NCBI GenBank assembly: GCA_943735955.1
Contig: OX030968.1
Span: forward strand, 7,027,162-7,091,161
Direction: 5' to 3'
Origin: Piscicola geometra
Taxonomy: Eukaryota > Annelida > Clitellata > Hirudinida > Piscicolidae
Length of the DNA stretch: 64,000 nucleotides
Positions within the stretch are counted from its first letter, which is position 1, and every line of letters begins with the position of its first letter. The notes beneath the pieces are model-generated. The model searched no databases. It saw only the letters and a program-made list of their open reading frames with translations, and was not told where the DNA came from. Made by a program: the position numbers and the translations under genes. Of the stretch, positions 48,701-57,600 are shown in pieces.

Positions 48701-51700
48701 TAAAAAGATCCAAAACTTGTTATTTCTGAAAAAGTGCAGTTATAATTATGGAGTTGCAGTCGATTCATCCCTTGACCGATCCACCCCTCAATAGTATATT
48801 TTTAATAATTCTAGTAATAGTATATTTTATTTTATATAAAATATATATATTATTAATAGTATATTTATTTTTTATATAGCATATTTATATTTTTTATATA
48901 GCATATTTATATTTTTTATAGTATGTTTATATTTATACCAGTATATTTATATTTATACCAGTATATTTATATTTATACCAGTATATTTATATTTATACCA
49001 GTATATTTATATTTATACTTGTATATTTATATTTATACCAGTATATTTATATTTATACCAGTATATTTATATTTATACCAGTATATTTATATTTATACCA
49101 GTATATTTATATTTATACCAGTATATTTATATTTATACCAGTATATTTATATTTATACCAGTATATTTATATTCATACCAGTATATTTATATTTTATATA
49201 GTATATTTTATATTGAATAACTGGTTATTGAATAATGACAATTTAGTATCATTAATTGGTTTTTAAGAGAAAAAATGTTTTTGTGTTTTTTGTCAATAAA
49301 ATCATTATTTTGGAGTTATTTTCAATTTATGATTCAGGGTAAGAATAGAAGCCAGGTTAACCTATTAACGAAATCTCCATTAATGGCAGATGTATATATT
49401 CGTTGTTTACTTTCAGTATGCTAGTGTACTTTTAACCGAAATTTTATTTTTTCGACAAAATAAACAAGGTTTTCGACAAGGTTGGAACCAAACTAATACA
49501 TAGTTCTTTCACAATTATGATGAGATGTGAGATACGGGTAAGAATTTCCTAAAAACTGGGCAATGTGCAAAAATGTATAAATTCAGTAGAAGTGAGATAT
49601 GTGCAGAATGGACGATTCAAGTCAACTGATTGCAAAGAAAATAGATAGAAAAGAGAAAAAAGCACCGTTTTTATATGTCCTTTAAAAATAGTCTGTTTTT
49701 CCTCACTTCCTAATCAATTCCTAATCAACTGCATGATCTGCCCCATGTTAAAAATTACCAATGTATGCTTCGCTTTTACTTGCTAAAAAATTTCAAATAA
49801 CTCTAAAAAGAATCATTCCTTAAGGTTCATTTTGTCCAAAGGCTGTCATAAAATACAACCCTAAAATGAATTGGTTGAAAAGAGTGCCTTGTATTTAGTA
49901 ATTTTTTTTGTGTTGAATAATTTATTTCTTATTCAATATTTTGTTTTGATAAAGTATTTTGAATTAATTAAATTATTTTATATTTAAAATTTTATTTTAT
50001 ATTTACAATTTTATTTTATATTTACAATTTTATTTTATATTTACAATTTTATTTTATATTTACAATTTTATTTTATATTTACAATTTTATTTTATGTTTA
50101 CAATTTTATTTTATATTTACAATTTTATTTTATATTTACAATTTTATTTTATATTTACAATTTTATTTTATATTTAGTTTTATTTTATATTTACAATTAT
50201 ATATTATATTTACAATTTTATTTTATATTTACAATTTTATTTTATATTACAATTTTTATTTTAAAAAAGTCCGTTTTTAACTATTTTAAGGGGTGAATCG
50301 GTTGAGGGGTGAATCGGTTACGGGGTGAATCGGTTATGGGGTGAATCCGTTAAGGGGTGAATCGACTGCAATTCAATGAAGAAGATAGAAACAATCGAAA
50401 AAACTCCGTTGATAGGACTTATTGCTCGAATTTGCAGCATATCCTTTTCAGCTTTCGCAAATTCAACTCAACAATGTAAAATCTGTTCAAAGTATAAAAA
50501 TCATTTGGACACCTCGTTTAGAAAATAGGTTTTAACCACTTTATTAAACTAAAAATGTTGAAAATAAAAATTTTAAAATATTATTTGAATCCTAAAAAAT
50601 AACGTTTAAAATTGTGAAAAATAAGATTTTTTTGTTATTGTGCTTCCACAAGAGCTCTACTAAATATTGATCAACATGGGTTCTCGCAACCCTCTTTTCC
50701 AACTTTTTCTGCTGCTTCAGCTGCCCCCATAGACTTTTAACGGTCTGGGTATGGGCTGTTGTGAGGGGTTCAACTAAGCTGGTGCTGTGGTTGACAGTGA
50801 GATAGGTGTAGGACATTCCTAATAGCCCTTCAATTCCCTGATATGATTTCCACATGTTAGATTGAACCTGGAACGATGCTAACAGGCCTTGATCGTCTCC
50901 AGCTTTCGATCAGGTACTGCATTCATGGAGGTCTCTTTCGTTTCCCTGCAGATCCCTCCGAATATCCACTGCTGAGGAAGAACCCGCCCTTTGTGGTTCT
51001 TACGTCGAACAAAGAGCGTCTCATCGATCTCGACATGAGGCCGGGCCCACAATCGTTGGTGTAGTCAGTAGTTGCCAGGCACAGACTTGGCGAAAATGTG
51101 TTCTCCAGTCAGCAGCAGTGCAGTGGTTTATGTCTATTTCTTCTTTGCGGAAATTCGTTGTGAGCTGGTTAATAGACCAGCAATAAATTAATTTTATTAA
51201 TTTAAATTCTAACATAGTATTTTCTAGTCAGGTTCCTTTTCGGATGCTAATCTCTTTTTTTCGACACCTCCAGACAACTTTTGAAACTGAGAGGATCATC
51301 TGGTGGCTTTTATCACAGAAACTTTCTTGATGAAGAATTCCTTGATTTTGCAGAAAAGAAACTGACATCTCTTTCTCGTAAGTTTCAATAATAGCAAGAT
51401 TCATTTTTTGTCAAATTCGCGAGTCAGTAGAAAATTTTATTTAAGTGGAAATAGCTGTCTGGTAAAAAACGGTAATGCTAATAGGAAAAATAATATACTT
51501 CACATTTTTTTCAATATTACTAGTAAAACATTTTGTATACATTAAAAAATATTATGTAAAATTGTTCAATAAAATTATTTGCCATAATATTGGTCAGAGA
51601 ACTAAAAGCCATCAGCAAAAGTGTTTTATTTTGCCTATTAGCATTACCATTTTTTACCATACAGCTATTTAAACATTGGAACTTGTCTCTAACAATTGTT

Positions 51701-54700
51701 ATCGATGTGTTTGTGCATTTGTATGTTTGGTGGACCAATCAAAGTCATGCATATTAATTAACGCTGGGCCAATCAAACTATATGAGTATATGTTTTTACG
51801 AAGATGGGGTCTCCAGCCGCGGAGAACCTAATATTTTACCTTTTTTTTTATGTAGGCCACAAAAAAATATTTTCCGTGAAAATTTTACGGAAACTAACAA
51901 TAAGAATACTTTTTCTTCAGAGAAAAATTCGCTAAAATTTGTATTTTTATTATTTTCCGTGAAATTTTCACTACGAAACAATTTTTCTTATGTTATATTC
52001 ACGATAATTTAAAAAAATTGTTCATTTATTCATTTCAAATTTTTACCAAAGCCTTAACCTTAACACCTAACTTTATCCCCTACAGATCAGATTAATAGAT
52101 AATTTAAAAATTATCAATAAATAATTTTTTTTTTAATGAATTAAGTTAAAAATCTAAATTCTTGTAATCTGGTTCCAAGGCTGTCATAGCCAGGGGGTGG
52201 CAGTGGGGAAAAGCTCCCACTGCCTATAAAGTGCTCCCTTACGGCGTGCGTCTCTGTACCGCCTCTGACAACTAAGTCCAATTCCTGGCCTGCTCGCGGC
52301 GGAACTGCTTCTACTGACAAGAGAAGAGGTGAAGGCGGGTCACTGGCGCCTTAAAACCAGTCGCTTCGGGCAGATGGGGCTCGTCAGCCCGGGAAGGCTT
52401 AATTGAAGTAGAGCTGGACGCCACGGGTTGTCTTCAATCATGGACCCTCGCAGTCCCACTGGTAACTACCGCCCGTCCTAAGACGGGCAGCCCCGGTCAA
52501 TAAGGTGTTACCTGTCACGGCCTGCCTCCTTCAGTGCGTGCCTGGAGCCAGGAGCGCAGCTCAAAAAGCAGGCCGTTATCTTCGCGCGCCAAACAAATAT
52601 AGAAAAATAATGGAGACTACAGTTCTTCGTATTGCAAGCTGGAACGCGCGCACTGGACTGAGTGATGACCTTCGTGAGATTGAAGACCTTCGCAAGACTG
52701 CAGTCGTTGATCATGAGCTGCACAGACTAAACATCGACGTTGCAGCCCTACAGGAAACGCGTCTTCCAGAGTCTGGATCTTTGAGGGAAAAACACTACAC
52801 GTTCTTTTGGCAGGGGAAAGGAGAAGAGGAGAACAGGGAACACGGAGTCGGCTTCGCCATCAAGAACACCCTGCTTTGCATGTCTGAACCTCCTTCCCGT
52901 GGCACAGAGAGAATCCTCACTCTACGCCTTCTCACCGCATCTGGCACTGCTAATCTTTTGTGCATCTATGCACCTACCATGCAGACCAGCGCCGAGACAA
53001 AAGATCAATTCTACGAACAACTTCTGAACACCTCTACCTTTGGGGAGAATTTTACGCCCGGGTTGGTTCTGACCACAACTCATGGCCAGATGTGCTGGGT
53101 CACCATGGCATTTGGAATATGAACAATAAAGACCAAAGACTACAATACAATACAACGACGAGTATTATTAACGTGGCGAAAACCCAAACGGGCTTCAAGA
53201 CCACTTAGTTATGGAAAATGTAATATTATTAATAATAATAAAGGAATAAATTATAATTATAAGTAAAGTAACTTTTTATAAAATAAAAATTATAAATAAA
53301 AGTAAATAATTAAAGACAAAAATATATAAAAATAAAAAAGGTTAACAAATAAAATATAGATTACAAACCTGTACGTGTATATATATATATACATACAGTA
53401 CAGCCAATTAAAAGTAAATACTAGACATATTAGTTGAAGTTAGTGAAAAATTACATAAATAAAGAAAAAATATTTATTATTTTATATTTTTGTTAGTAGA
53501 AAAACTTTTTATTCTTAAAGTTTGAAACATTTTATATATATATAATACTAATAATATTATTATTTGTTTTTGAATTATTATTATTAACCATTATTAAAAA
53601 GAAGAAATATTAGAAAGCAAGAAATTGAATTGAAAAATTAGCAGTAAATTTGTGGGTTATTGTGATCTGTCAAACATGTACATTTTCAGGGAACGGCTGA
53701 ATGTTGCGGTCGAGCTCGTTGATTATAGACTGAATTTTCTGCAGCTGCGTCATTGGCAACCCAGTAAGAATGATGTTACCATAGTCAATTCGACTGAGAA
53801 CCAAAGCAAAAGCCAAAGTTCTCAACGAGTCCTTGGTCAATAACAATCTTATGGATCGTATTTGGCGTAAAAAAGCAAAGCAGTGTGTCATCATAGTGAA
53901 GGTCTTTGCCGAGGTTTATGACACTTTCAGAAGGCATTATGTTGTTCTGCCAAATGCGAACTCGATCTTTGGGAGTGTGAACAGAGTTTCGACAGGATGA
54001 GAGCCAGATAACTTCAGTTTTACTGGAGAAAAATCGAATGCTGTTGCTACCACAACCTGTCCGTACATTCAGAACAAAGCATGTCATAAGGTGTCGTGGA
54101 GACATCAAAGATCAAATGATTGGCATCAACTGCACTTGATTATCACCAGGCACAACTCTTTGAACAACCTCCACAGCACCAGAGCTTGCCATAGCGCCGA
54201 TTGTGATACAGACCACTCTCTGATCGCAACAAAGATAAAGTTGCGCCCCAAGAGGCTTCATCTCTCCAAGAAGAAATGCCAGCCAAGAATCAACACCTAT
54301 CAGACCACACAAGTCAAGAACCTAATGCGGAAGTCAGATGGAGATCGCTCCGAAATACCATAACAGAACTGCTTTACTGACGAATGGTAAAAGAAGCACA
54401 AGAACACCGACTGGTTCGAAGCGAATGCGGCAGGTCTTGAGTCTGTTATTGACGCCAAGAGAAAGACATTGATCGAATAGAAACGCGCCCCGAGTCAGTC
54501 CACCTTCGAAGTGTTGAAAGCTGCCCGAAGAAATGCCCAGCAGACGGCTCGACGCTGCGCAAATGACTATTGGCTTCAACTGGCGAATAGCATTCAACAA
54601 GCGTCAGACGCTGGCAACGTGAAGAACATTTATGAGGCATCAAGAAGACAACAGGCAAGTCAGCAAAGAAGATGTGTTCTTAAAGTCCAAATCAGGAGAG

Positions 54701-56134
54701 ACCATCACAGACGAAGACAAGAAAATGGGAAGGTGGGTCGAACACTATCTGGAACTGTATTCCAGAGAAAACTCTGTCACTCAAATAGCACTGAACGCCA
54801 TAGAAGAGCTGGATGTTGAGCCGACCATGGACGAACTCAGCACAGCAATGGATGCCTTGAAAAATGGAAAAGCACCAGGATATGATGGCTTTCCACCAGA
54901 AACCGTCTCAACAAGAGACACCTCATAAGCTCCTTTTCCTATATTGGAGAGAAGGCAGAGTTCCACAGGACATGCGCAATGCCAAGATTGTCATACTGCA
55001 TAAAAATAAGAAAGATTGTAGCGACTGCAACAACTAGAGGGGCATCTCACTGCTTAGCGTCGTGGGCAAAGCTTTCGCACGCGTTGTCCTCAACCGTCTC
55101 CAAGTCCTCGCAATGCGGCTTCAGATCAGAAAGATCCACAGTCGACAGGGTAGTGTCCTAGCGCCTACATTATTCGGCATCTTTTTCTTGATGCTGCTGA
55201 ATTTTGCATTTAAGGACTCTGCAGAAGGTTTCCACCTACACACCAGAAGTGACACTAGGTATATGATAGTTCACGGTTGCTTATCAGGGATTCGAACAGA
55301 CAACCTTTGAGTCGCAAGTCCGACGTCTACCATCTAAGCCATCCCCATTCTCCAAAGTTGAATTAACATATACCACCAGCCCCTCCCCCACAACAGCAAC
55401 AACTACAACTACCTGATGATCATTGATTTCATCATTGTGGTACTTAATCTCATCATGTAGAGACCTTTTCAGGGTCTCCAACTGCTGTGAACTCTGTTGA
55501 TCAATTTTAAATACTAAGATATTCAGTTTTTTAATGAATGTGTATAGGTATATTATTCTAATGACTAAAAGCTTCAACCCCAAAATCACCAATCTTCTGA
55601 AGTATTCCTCCTCCATGGCGGCTTCCCTTTTTCCCATTGAACCTCCTGCCTCCCTGATGCTGCCACCACTTCCTCCGCCCTAAACACAAAATGATTTCAA
55701 TGAATTGATTTAATAATAAACATAAATTACAATGAGTTAATAAAAACCTCCCTATTTAAAAATATATAAAAATGGCTTACATGTCCGGAACCACTACCCC
55801 ATGGAGGAGTCTGACTCTCACTGGACATGAGTCTTGGAAAACTGGAGAAGGTTGAGCAGTTTCAACAAGTCATGAAATTTAAAACAAGTCTTTTATAATG
55901 AAATTAATGGGAAAATGTAAACTATAAATTGGGTTATATTTCTATTGGCAAATTTTTAAATTTACAGCGTTATTCAGATTATTGAACCTGGTCTATAAAT
56001 AACGCTGTAAGTTGTTAAACAAAAGCTGTTACATTTAAAAAACTTAAAATTTATTATAAAATATCTGAAAAAACAAACGAGTGAAATGTTTCTTTGAAAA
56101 CAGAATGGCGAAAGAAGTTTCGAATTAAAGACAT
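45730..56134 (-). CDS. ATP5IF1: ATP synthase inhibitory factor 1 (IF1), 5 coding exons
   Basis: A mitochondrial matrix protein that, in the known family, binds between catalytic subunits of F1-ATPase and blocks ATP hydrolysis when the proton gradient collapses. Minus-strand exons 56134-56079, 55841-55781, 55679-55590, 55493-55413 and 45786-45730 join with consistent phases to 345 nt: 114 residues plus stop, close to the family's usual length of about 105-110. Residues 1-23 (MSLIRNFFRHSVFK..., PRLM) are basic and amphipathic, a likely targeting sequence. Then a Gly/Ser stretch, the inhibitory motif GGSIREAGGSMGKREAAMEE then EYFRRL, and a His-rich helix (LHDEIKYHNDEINDH, SIERHKSKLEELKKL). That helix fits the C-terminal dimerisation coiled coil; histidines there set pH control in bovine IF1. 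All introns are GT-AG, no stop or frameshift. The first and third donors (GTTTGT, GTGATT) are weak. Intron 4 is 9.6 kb of transposons. No other host gene was recognised. Confidence 0.88.
46895..47130. repeat. 17-bp AT array (ATTAAAAATTATAAAAT)
   Basis: About 14 tandem units inside element E; variants carry ATTGAAAATT. Confidence 0.9.
47155..48655. repeat. 19-bp AT array (GATAATTATAAAATAAATA), 1.5 kb
   Basis: Roughly 80 units. Block structure: GATAAATATAAAATAAATA first, then GATAATTATA units, a long run of GAGAATTATA units (47758-48415, mixed), and back to GATAATTATA. A block of about 230 bp around 47285 recurs at 47515, showing higher-order duplication. Confidence 0.95.
48747..48795. repeat. 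extra E-type arm inside element E
   Basis: GTTGCAGTCGATTCATCCCT then TGACCGATCCACCCCTCAA: an abbreviated, mutated left arm in the same orientation as 46575, in the middle of the element. Confidence 0.7.
48920..49195. repeat. 20-bp array (GTATATTTATATTTATACCA)
   Basis: About 14 units, very uniform, one TACTTG variant at 49017. The open Ile-Tyr-rich frames are artefacts. Confidence 0.95.
49196..49974. other. unique sequence inside element E
   Basis: About 780 bp without tandem structure or a recognised frame. Confidence 0.5.
49975..50255. repeat. 19-bp array (TTTACAATTTTATTTTATA)
   Basis: About 15 units next to the right arm of element E. Confidence 0.95.
50592..51390 (-). pseudogene. Merlin (DDE_Tnp_IS1595-type) transposase relic
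   Basis: Minus-strand segments in order: LQNQGILHQE, VVWRCRKKEISIRKGTW (51370-51235), NHCTAADWRTHFRQVC (51135-51090), HVEIDETLFVRRKNHKGRVL, PQQWIFGGICRET (51050-50945, first catalytic Asp in EIDE), then MWKSYQGIEGLLGMSYTYLT, VNHSTSLVEPLTTAHTQTVK, SLWGQLKQQ (50855-50690). These match the Merlin/IS1016 pattern (WRC...S+R.G; VEIDE..F.RRK...GR...QW.FGG; W..Y..L...Y.H.TVNHS..FV.P.TGAHTQ.IE..W). At least two frameshifts make it non-functional. Confidence 0.88.
52150..53142 (+). pseudogene. LINE leader and EEP endonuclease (CFDP2-like)
   Basis: A GC-richer leader (52190-52610, e.g. CTCCCACTGCCTATAAAGTG) precedes an endonuclease frame beginning near 52612. Motifs: TTVLRIASWNARTGLSDD (Asn), LRKTAVVDHELHRLNIDVAA, LQETRLPESG (catalytic Glu), GVGFAIKNTLL, NLLCIYAPTMQTS, then after a frameshift near 53040 GEFYARVGSDHNSWPDVLGH (normally GDFNARVG). 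It stops at a SINE2 fragment at about 53143; the rest of the endonuclease resumes at 54091. The same protein type occurs at 22215-22985 on the minus strand. Confidence 0.87.
53150..53212 (-). repeat. SINE2 3' fragment, minus strand
   Basis: ACGAGTATTATTAACGTGGC, AACGGGCTTC and CCACTTAG are the reverse complement of the SINE2 body and tail. Only the 3' third is present. Confidence 0.7.
53213..53667. other. AT-rich spacer, no gene
   Basis: Nothing recognised; TATATATATA at 53377-53388 and ATTATTATTA runs. Confidence 0.5.
53668..54090 (-). pseudogene. CR1/Rex1-like LINE RT C-terminal fragment
   Basis: Minus-strand KTEVIWLSS, then DRVRIWQNNIMPSESVINLG (54010-53930), and in another frame IRLLLTKDSLRTLAFALVLS, RIDYGNIILTGLPMTQLQKI (53850-53720). 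These are the LINE motifs after YADD ([KTE...W], [V..LG...D]) and the thumb block SR+DY.N..L.GLP...L.K.Q. It interrupts the plus-strand LINE and is homologous to 3425-3660. Confidence 0.8.
54091..55255 (+). pseudogene. LINE endonuclease end and reverse transcriptase, broken
   Basis: Continues the 52150-53142 element. SWRHQRSNDWHQLHLIITRH and HSADCDTDHSLIATKI (end of EEP with Asp-His) are followed by the linker (FEVLKAARRNAQQTARRCAN) and MDELSTAMDALKNGKAPGYD. Then come DMRNAKIVILHKNKKDCSDC, NN, a stop, RGISLLSVVGKAFARVVLNR, SQCGFRSERSTVDRV, SVLAPTLFGIFFLMLLNFAF. Several stops and frame changes occur, and a deletion joins the STVDR region to the VLAPTLF block, losing motif A. The YADD region is lost where SINE1 sequence begins at 55256. 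Confidence 0.87.
55256..55358 (-). repeat. SINE1 head, minus strand, truncated
   Basis: Reverse complement of the SINE1 tRNA-like head with CGAACAGACAACCTTTGAGT and CCATCTAAGCCATCCCC. It stops at TATATGATAG, so the body and tail are missing. The truncation point adjoins the LINE end. It lies 54 bp downstream of IF1 exon 4. Confidence 0.85.
55413..55493 (-). CDS. ATP5IF1: IF1 coding exon 4 (coiled coil)
   Basis: 81 nt, acceptor GATCAACAG|AGT, donor CAG|GTAGTT. Encodes SSQQLETLKRSLHDEIKYHN and DEINDHQ; phase 0 on both sides. Confidence 0.92.
55590..55679 (-). CDS. ATP5IF1: IF1 coding exon 3 (inhibitory region)
   Basis: 90 nt, acceptor GTGTTTAG|GGC, donor TTG|GTGATT. Encodes the Gly-rich leader and the conserved inhibitory core SIREAGG...GKREAA..EE.YFRRL. 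Confidence 0.92.
55781..55841 (-). CDS. ATP5IF1: IF1 coding exon 2
   Basis: 61 nt, acceptor CTTCTCCAG|T, donor CAT|GTAAGC. Encodes FPRLMSSESQTPPWGSGSGH; cleavage of the presequence is likely near PRLM-SSES. Confidence 0.82.
55842..56078 (-). other. IF1 intron 1
   Basis: 237-bp AT-rich intron, GTTTGT...CTTCTCCAG. It contains a short inverted pair, ACAGCGTTATT (55963-55973) and AATAACGCTGT (55998-56008). Confidence 0.65.
56079..56134 (-). CDS. ATP5IF1: IF1 coding exon 1 (presequence)
   Basis: ATG at 56134-56132 with A at -3 (AAAATG). Encodes MSLIRNFFRHSVFKETFH plus two bases of a Ser codon, completed by the first base of exon 2. Donor C|GTTTGT. This exon is the least certain: the presequence is not conserved, and support is phase match plus character. 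Confidence 0.7.
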
Positions 56135-56347
56135 TTTATAATGTCAGCGAAGGTCGCGGATAAAAATAGAAATAACGCTAGCTACGGGCTCTGCTCTAAA
56201 ATGAGTAAAAGTTATCGAGTTTATAATTTAACCATCATTATATTTTACCATCTTATAAATATAATTAATTCTATGTCTCTCATTTCTTGTTCTCTAGATC
56301 TTATATCTAAAACCATTTTTAAAGAACTCTCCTTTTTATTCTATCCT

Positions 56348-57598
56348 TTGGTTAGCAGCTGCCATCTTGGCAGCCGTTTTAACCGTAATGATTTTGTTAA
56401 ATAGTTTGTCTTCTTATCTAATAATTTAGTTTTTTTTATATTTCAAATAATTATAGTAATTATAATTTATATCTTTTCTTGTTTTCTGGTTTTTAATTTA
56501 TCTTGCTCTCAGAATGTTGGTTGTTTTGAATCTGTCGAGAATGGCCGCAGCAGACCAAGATGGCCGCAGGGAATCAAAGCGCTCAAGGAGAAAGGATAAA
56601 GGAGAAAGCTTTCCATAGCAGCAGCAGTACCAGCGTTGGCAAAGACTTCTCCTTCACCCTCTTTCGCAGCCTCGGCACCAGTGGCAAGACAGAAAATTGA
56701 GAAGAATGATGATTGTGTTTTGAGGATGATGTGGTAATGATTGTGCTGTGGTATGAGTGTTGGTATTGTGGTGATGAAAGAATTTTTTATTTATGGTGAT
56801 AGTGATTTTTTGGCGGTGATTGTCATGGTGGGGTGGGTGAGGTTGGATTATTGAGGTTGATCGTGTGTTTATATATATATTTTAATTTATATATATACAT
56901 ATATTGGTAATGGTCTAAAAACCGTTTTATTTAACAAATTTATTTGAAGAGCGCCTTTGTTCACTTAGTAAAGGGCGCTATACAAATCATTAGTGATTGA
57001 TGATTGATTGATTGATTGACAGAATTAAAATCTTCAACCAATAACTGTCTAACGGACTAGAGTAAAAACTTATTTTAAAAGGAAGAAGTGCCAAGGCCTC
57101 AAATTGAGCACTAATGCACAGTTTGCAAGAACCCACTGGCCACCTACTTCACAAGGCAGATGAGATCTGCAGATGAAGGACAGACTGTTAGAACGAATCT
57201 TCAATACATGACTGTGTTTATGAAGAAGTGCCAGGGCCTCAATTTGAACACCAGTGCACAGCTTGCAAGCACCCACTGGCTACTTACTTCACAAGGCAAA
57301 TGAGCTCTGCAGATGAAGGACAGACTGTCAGAACGAATTTTCTATTTATTACTGTTTATGTCTATTATCTATTGAAAACTGACGTATTAGACAATTATTA
57401 CCTTACTTAGATGACCCTTCTTTAAAGATGTCCATATATTTAAAACTCATCACCTCCTTATTTAACTACTTCTATATCATTATTTACTTTTCGTGCGGAT
57501 CTGAAGACATATCTGTTTAACAAATTCATTTACCAGCGCTCTTGAATTTGAGGAAAGAGCGCTATAGAAATTGATTTGATTGATTGATTGATTGATTG
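56348..57598 (+). mobile_element. non-autonomous element A (~745 bp) interrupted by B
   Basis: Starts TTGGTTAGCAGCTGCCATCT with a 5' hairpin-like inverted repeat (GGTTAGCAGCTGCCA, TGGCAGCCGTTTTAACC). An internal tandem duplication of about 145 bp (57075 and 57222; AAGAAGTGCCARGGCCTCAA) follows, then the tail GCGCTCTTGAATTTGAGGAA and (GATT)n. Target duplication ATCCT (56343-56347 and 57599-57603) in the LINE. Other copies: 61034-61805 (inverted) and a short form at 59086-59418. No coding capacity. Confidence 0.88.
56516..57019 (+). mobile_element. non-autonomous element B, full copy, nested in A
   Basis: 504 bp from GTTGGTTGTTTTGAATCTGT to the (GATT)n tail. Flanked by CAGAAT (56510-56515 and 57020-57025), which joins the two halves of A when one copy is removed. 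3' hairpin GAGCGCCTTT...AAAGGGCGCT then ATACAAATCATTAGTGATTG. No coding capacity. Confidence 0.9.
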
Positions 57599-57600
57599 AT

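Larger units (their letters stand above)
46575..50374. mobile_element. palindromic foldback-type element E, 3.8 kb
   Basis: Terminal arms of about 110 bp (46575-46690 and 50262-50374) are inverted copies. Each begins GCAGTCGATTCACCCCTTAA and holds about five tandem 16-bp units GATTCACCCCTTAACC, then AAAATAGTTAAAAACGGACTT. An 8-bp direct repeat AATGAAGA flanks it (46567-46574 and 50375-50382). The interior has no coding sequence and is dominated by four AT-rich tandem arrays. The AACGGACTTTWTT motif inside the arms is shared with element F. It is nested in the Merlin transposon. Confidence 0.8.
46244..51828 (-). mobile_element. Merlin transposon, decayed, in IF1 intron 4
   Basis: Terminal inverted repeats GGATCTCCGCGGTTGGAGAC and the complement of GGTTCTCCGCGGCTGGAGAC extend through about 100 bp (shared TTTGATTGGYCCAG, CATGACTTTGATTGGT). 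Perfect 8-bp target duplication TAATATTT (46236-46243 and 51829-51836). It carries a minus-strand Merlin/IS1595-type transposase relic. Element E (46575-50374) is inserted in its left part. Without E the element is about 1.8 kb, a normal Merlin length. Confidence 0.88.

Noticed and set aside
48923..49201. 92-codon Ile/Tyr/Phe frame resembling a membrane protein
   Set aside because: Translation of a uniform 20-bp repeat.
55284..55637. 117-codon minus frame read as a single exon
   Set aside because: It covers IF1 exons 3 and 4 but runs through intron 3 and past the exon 4 donor into SINE1; the spliced model explains conservation better.
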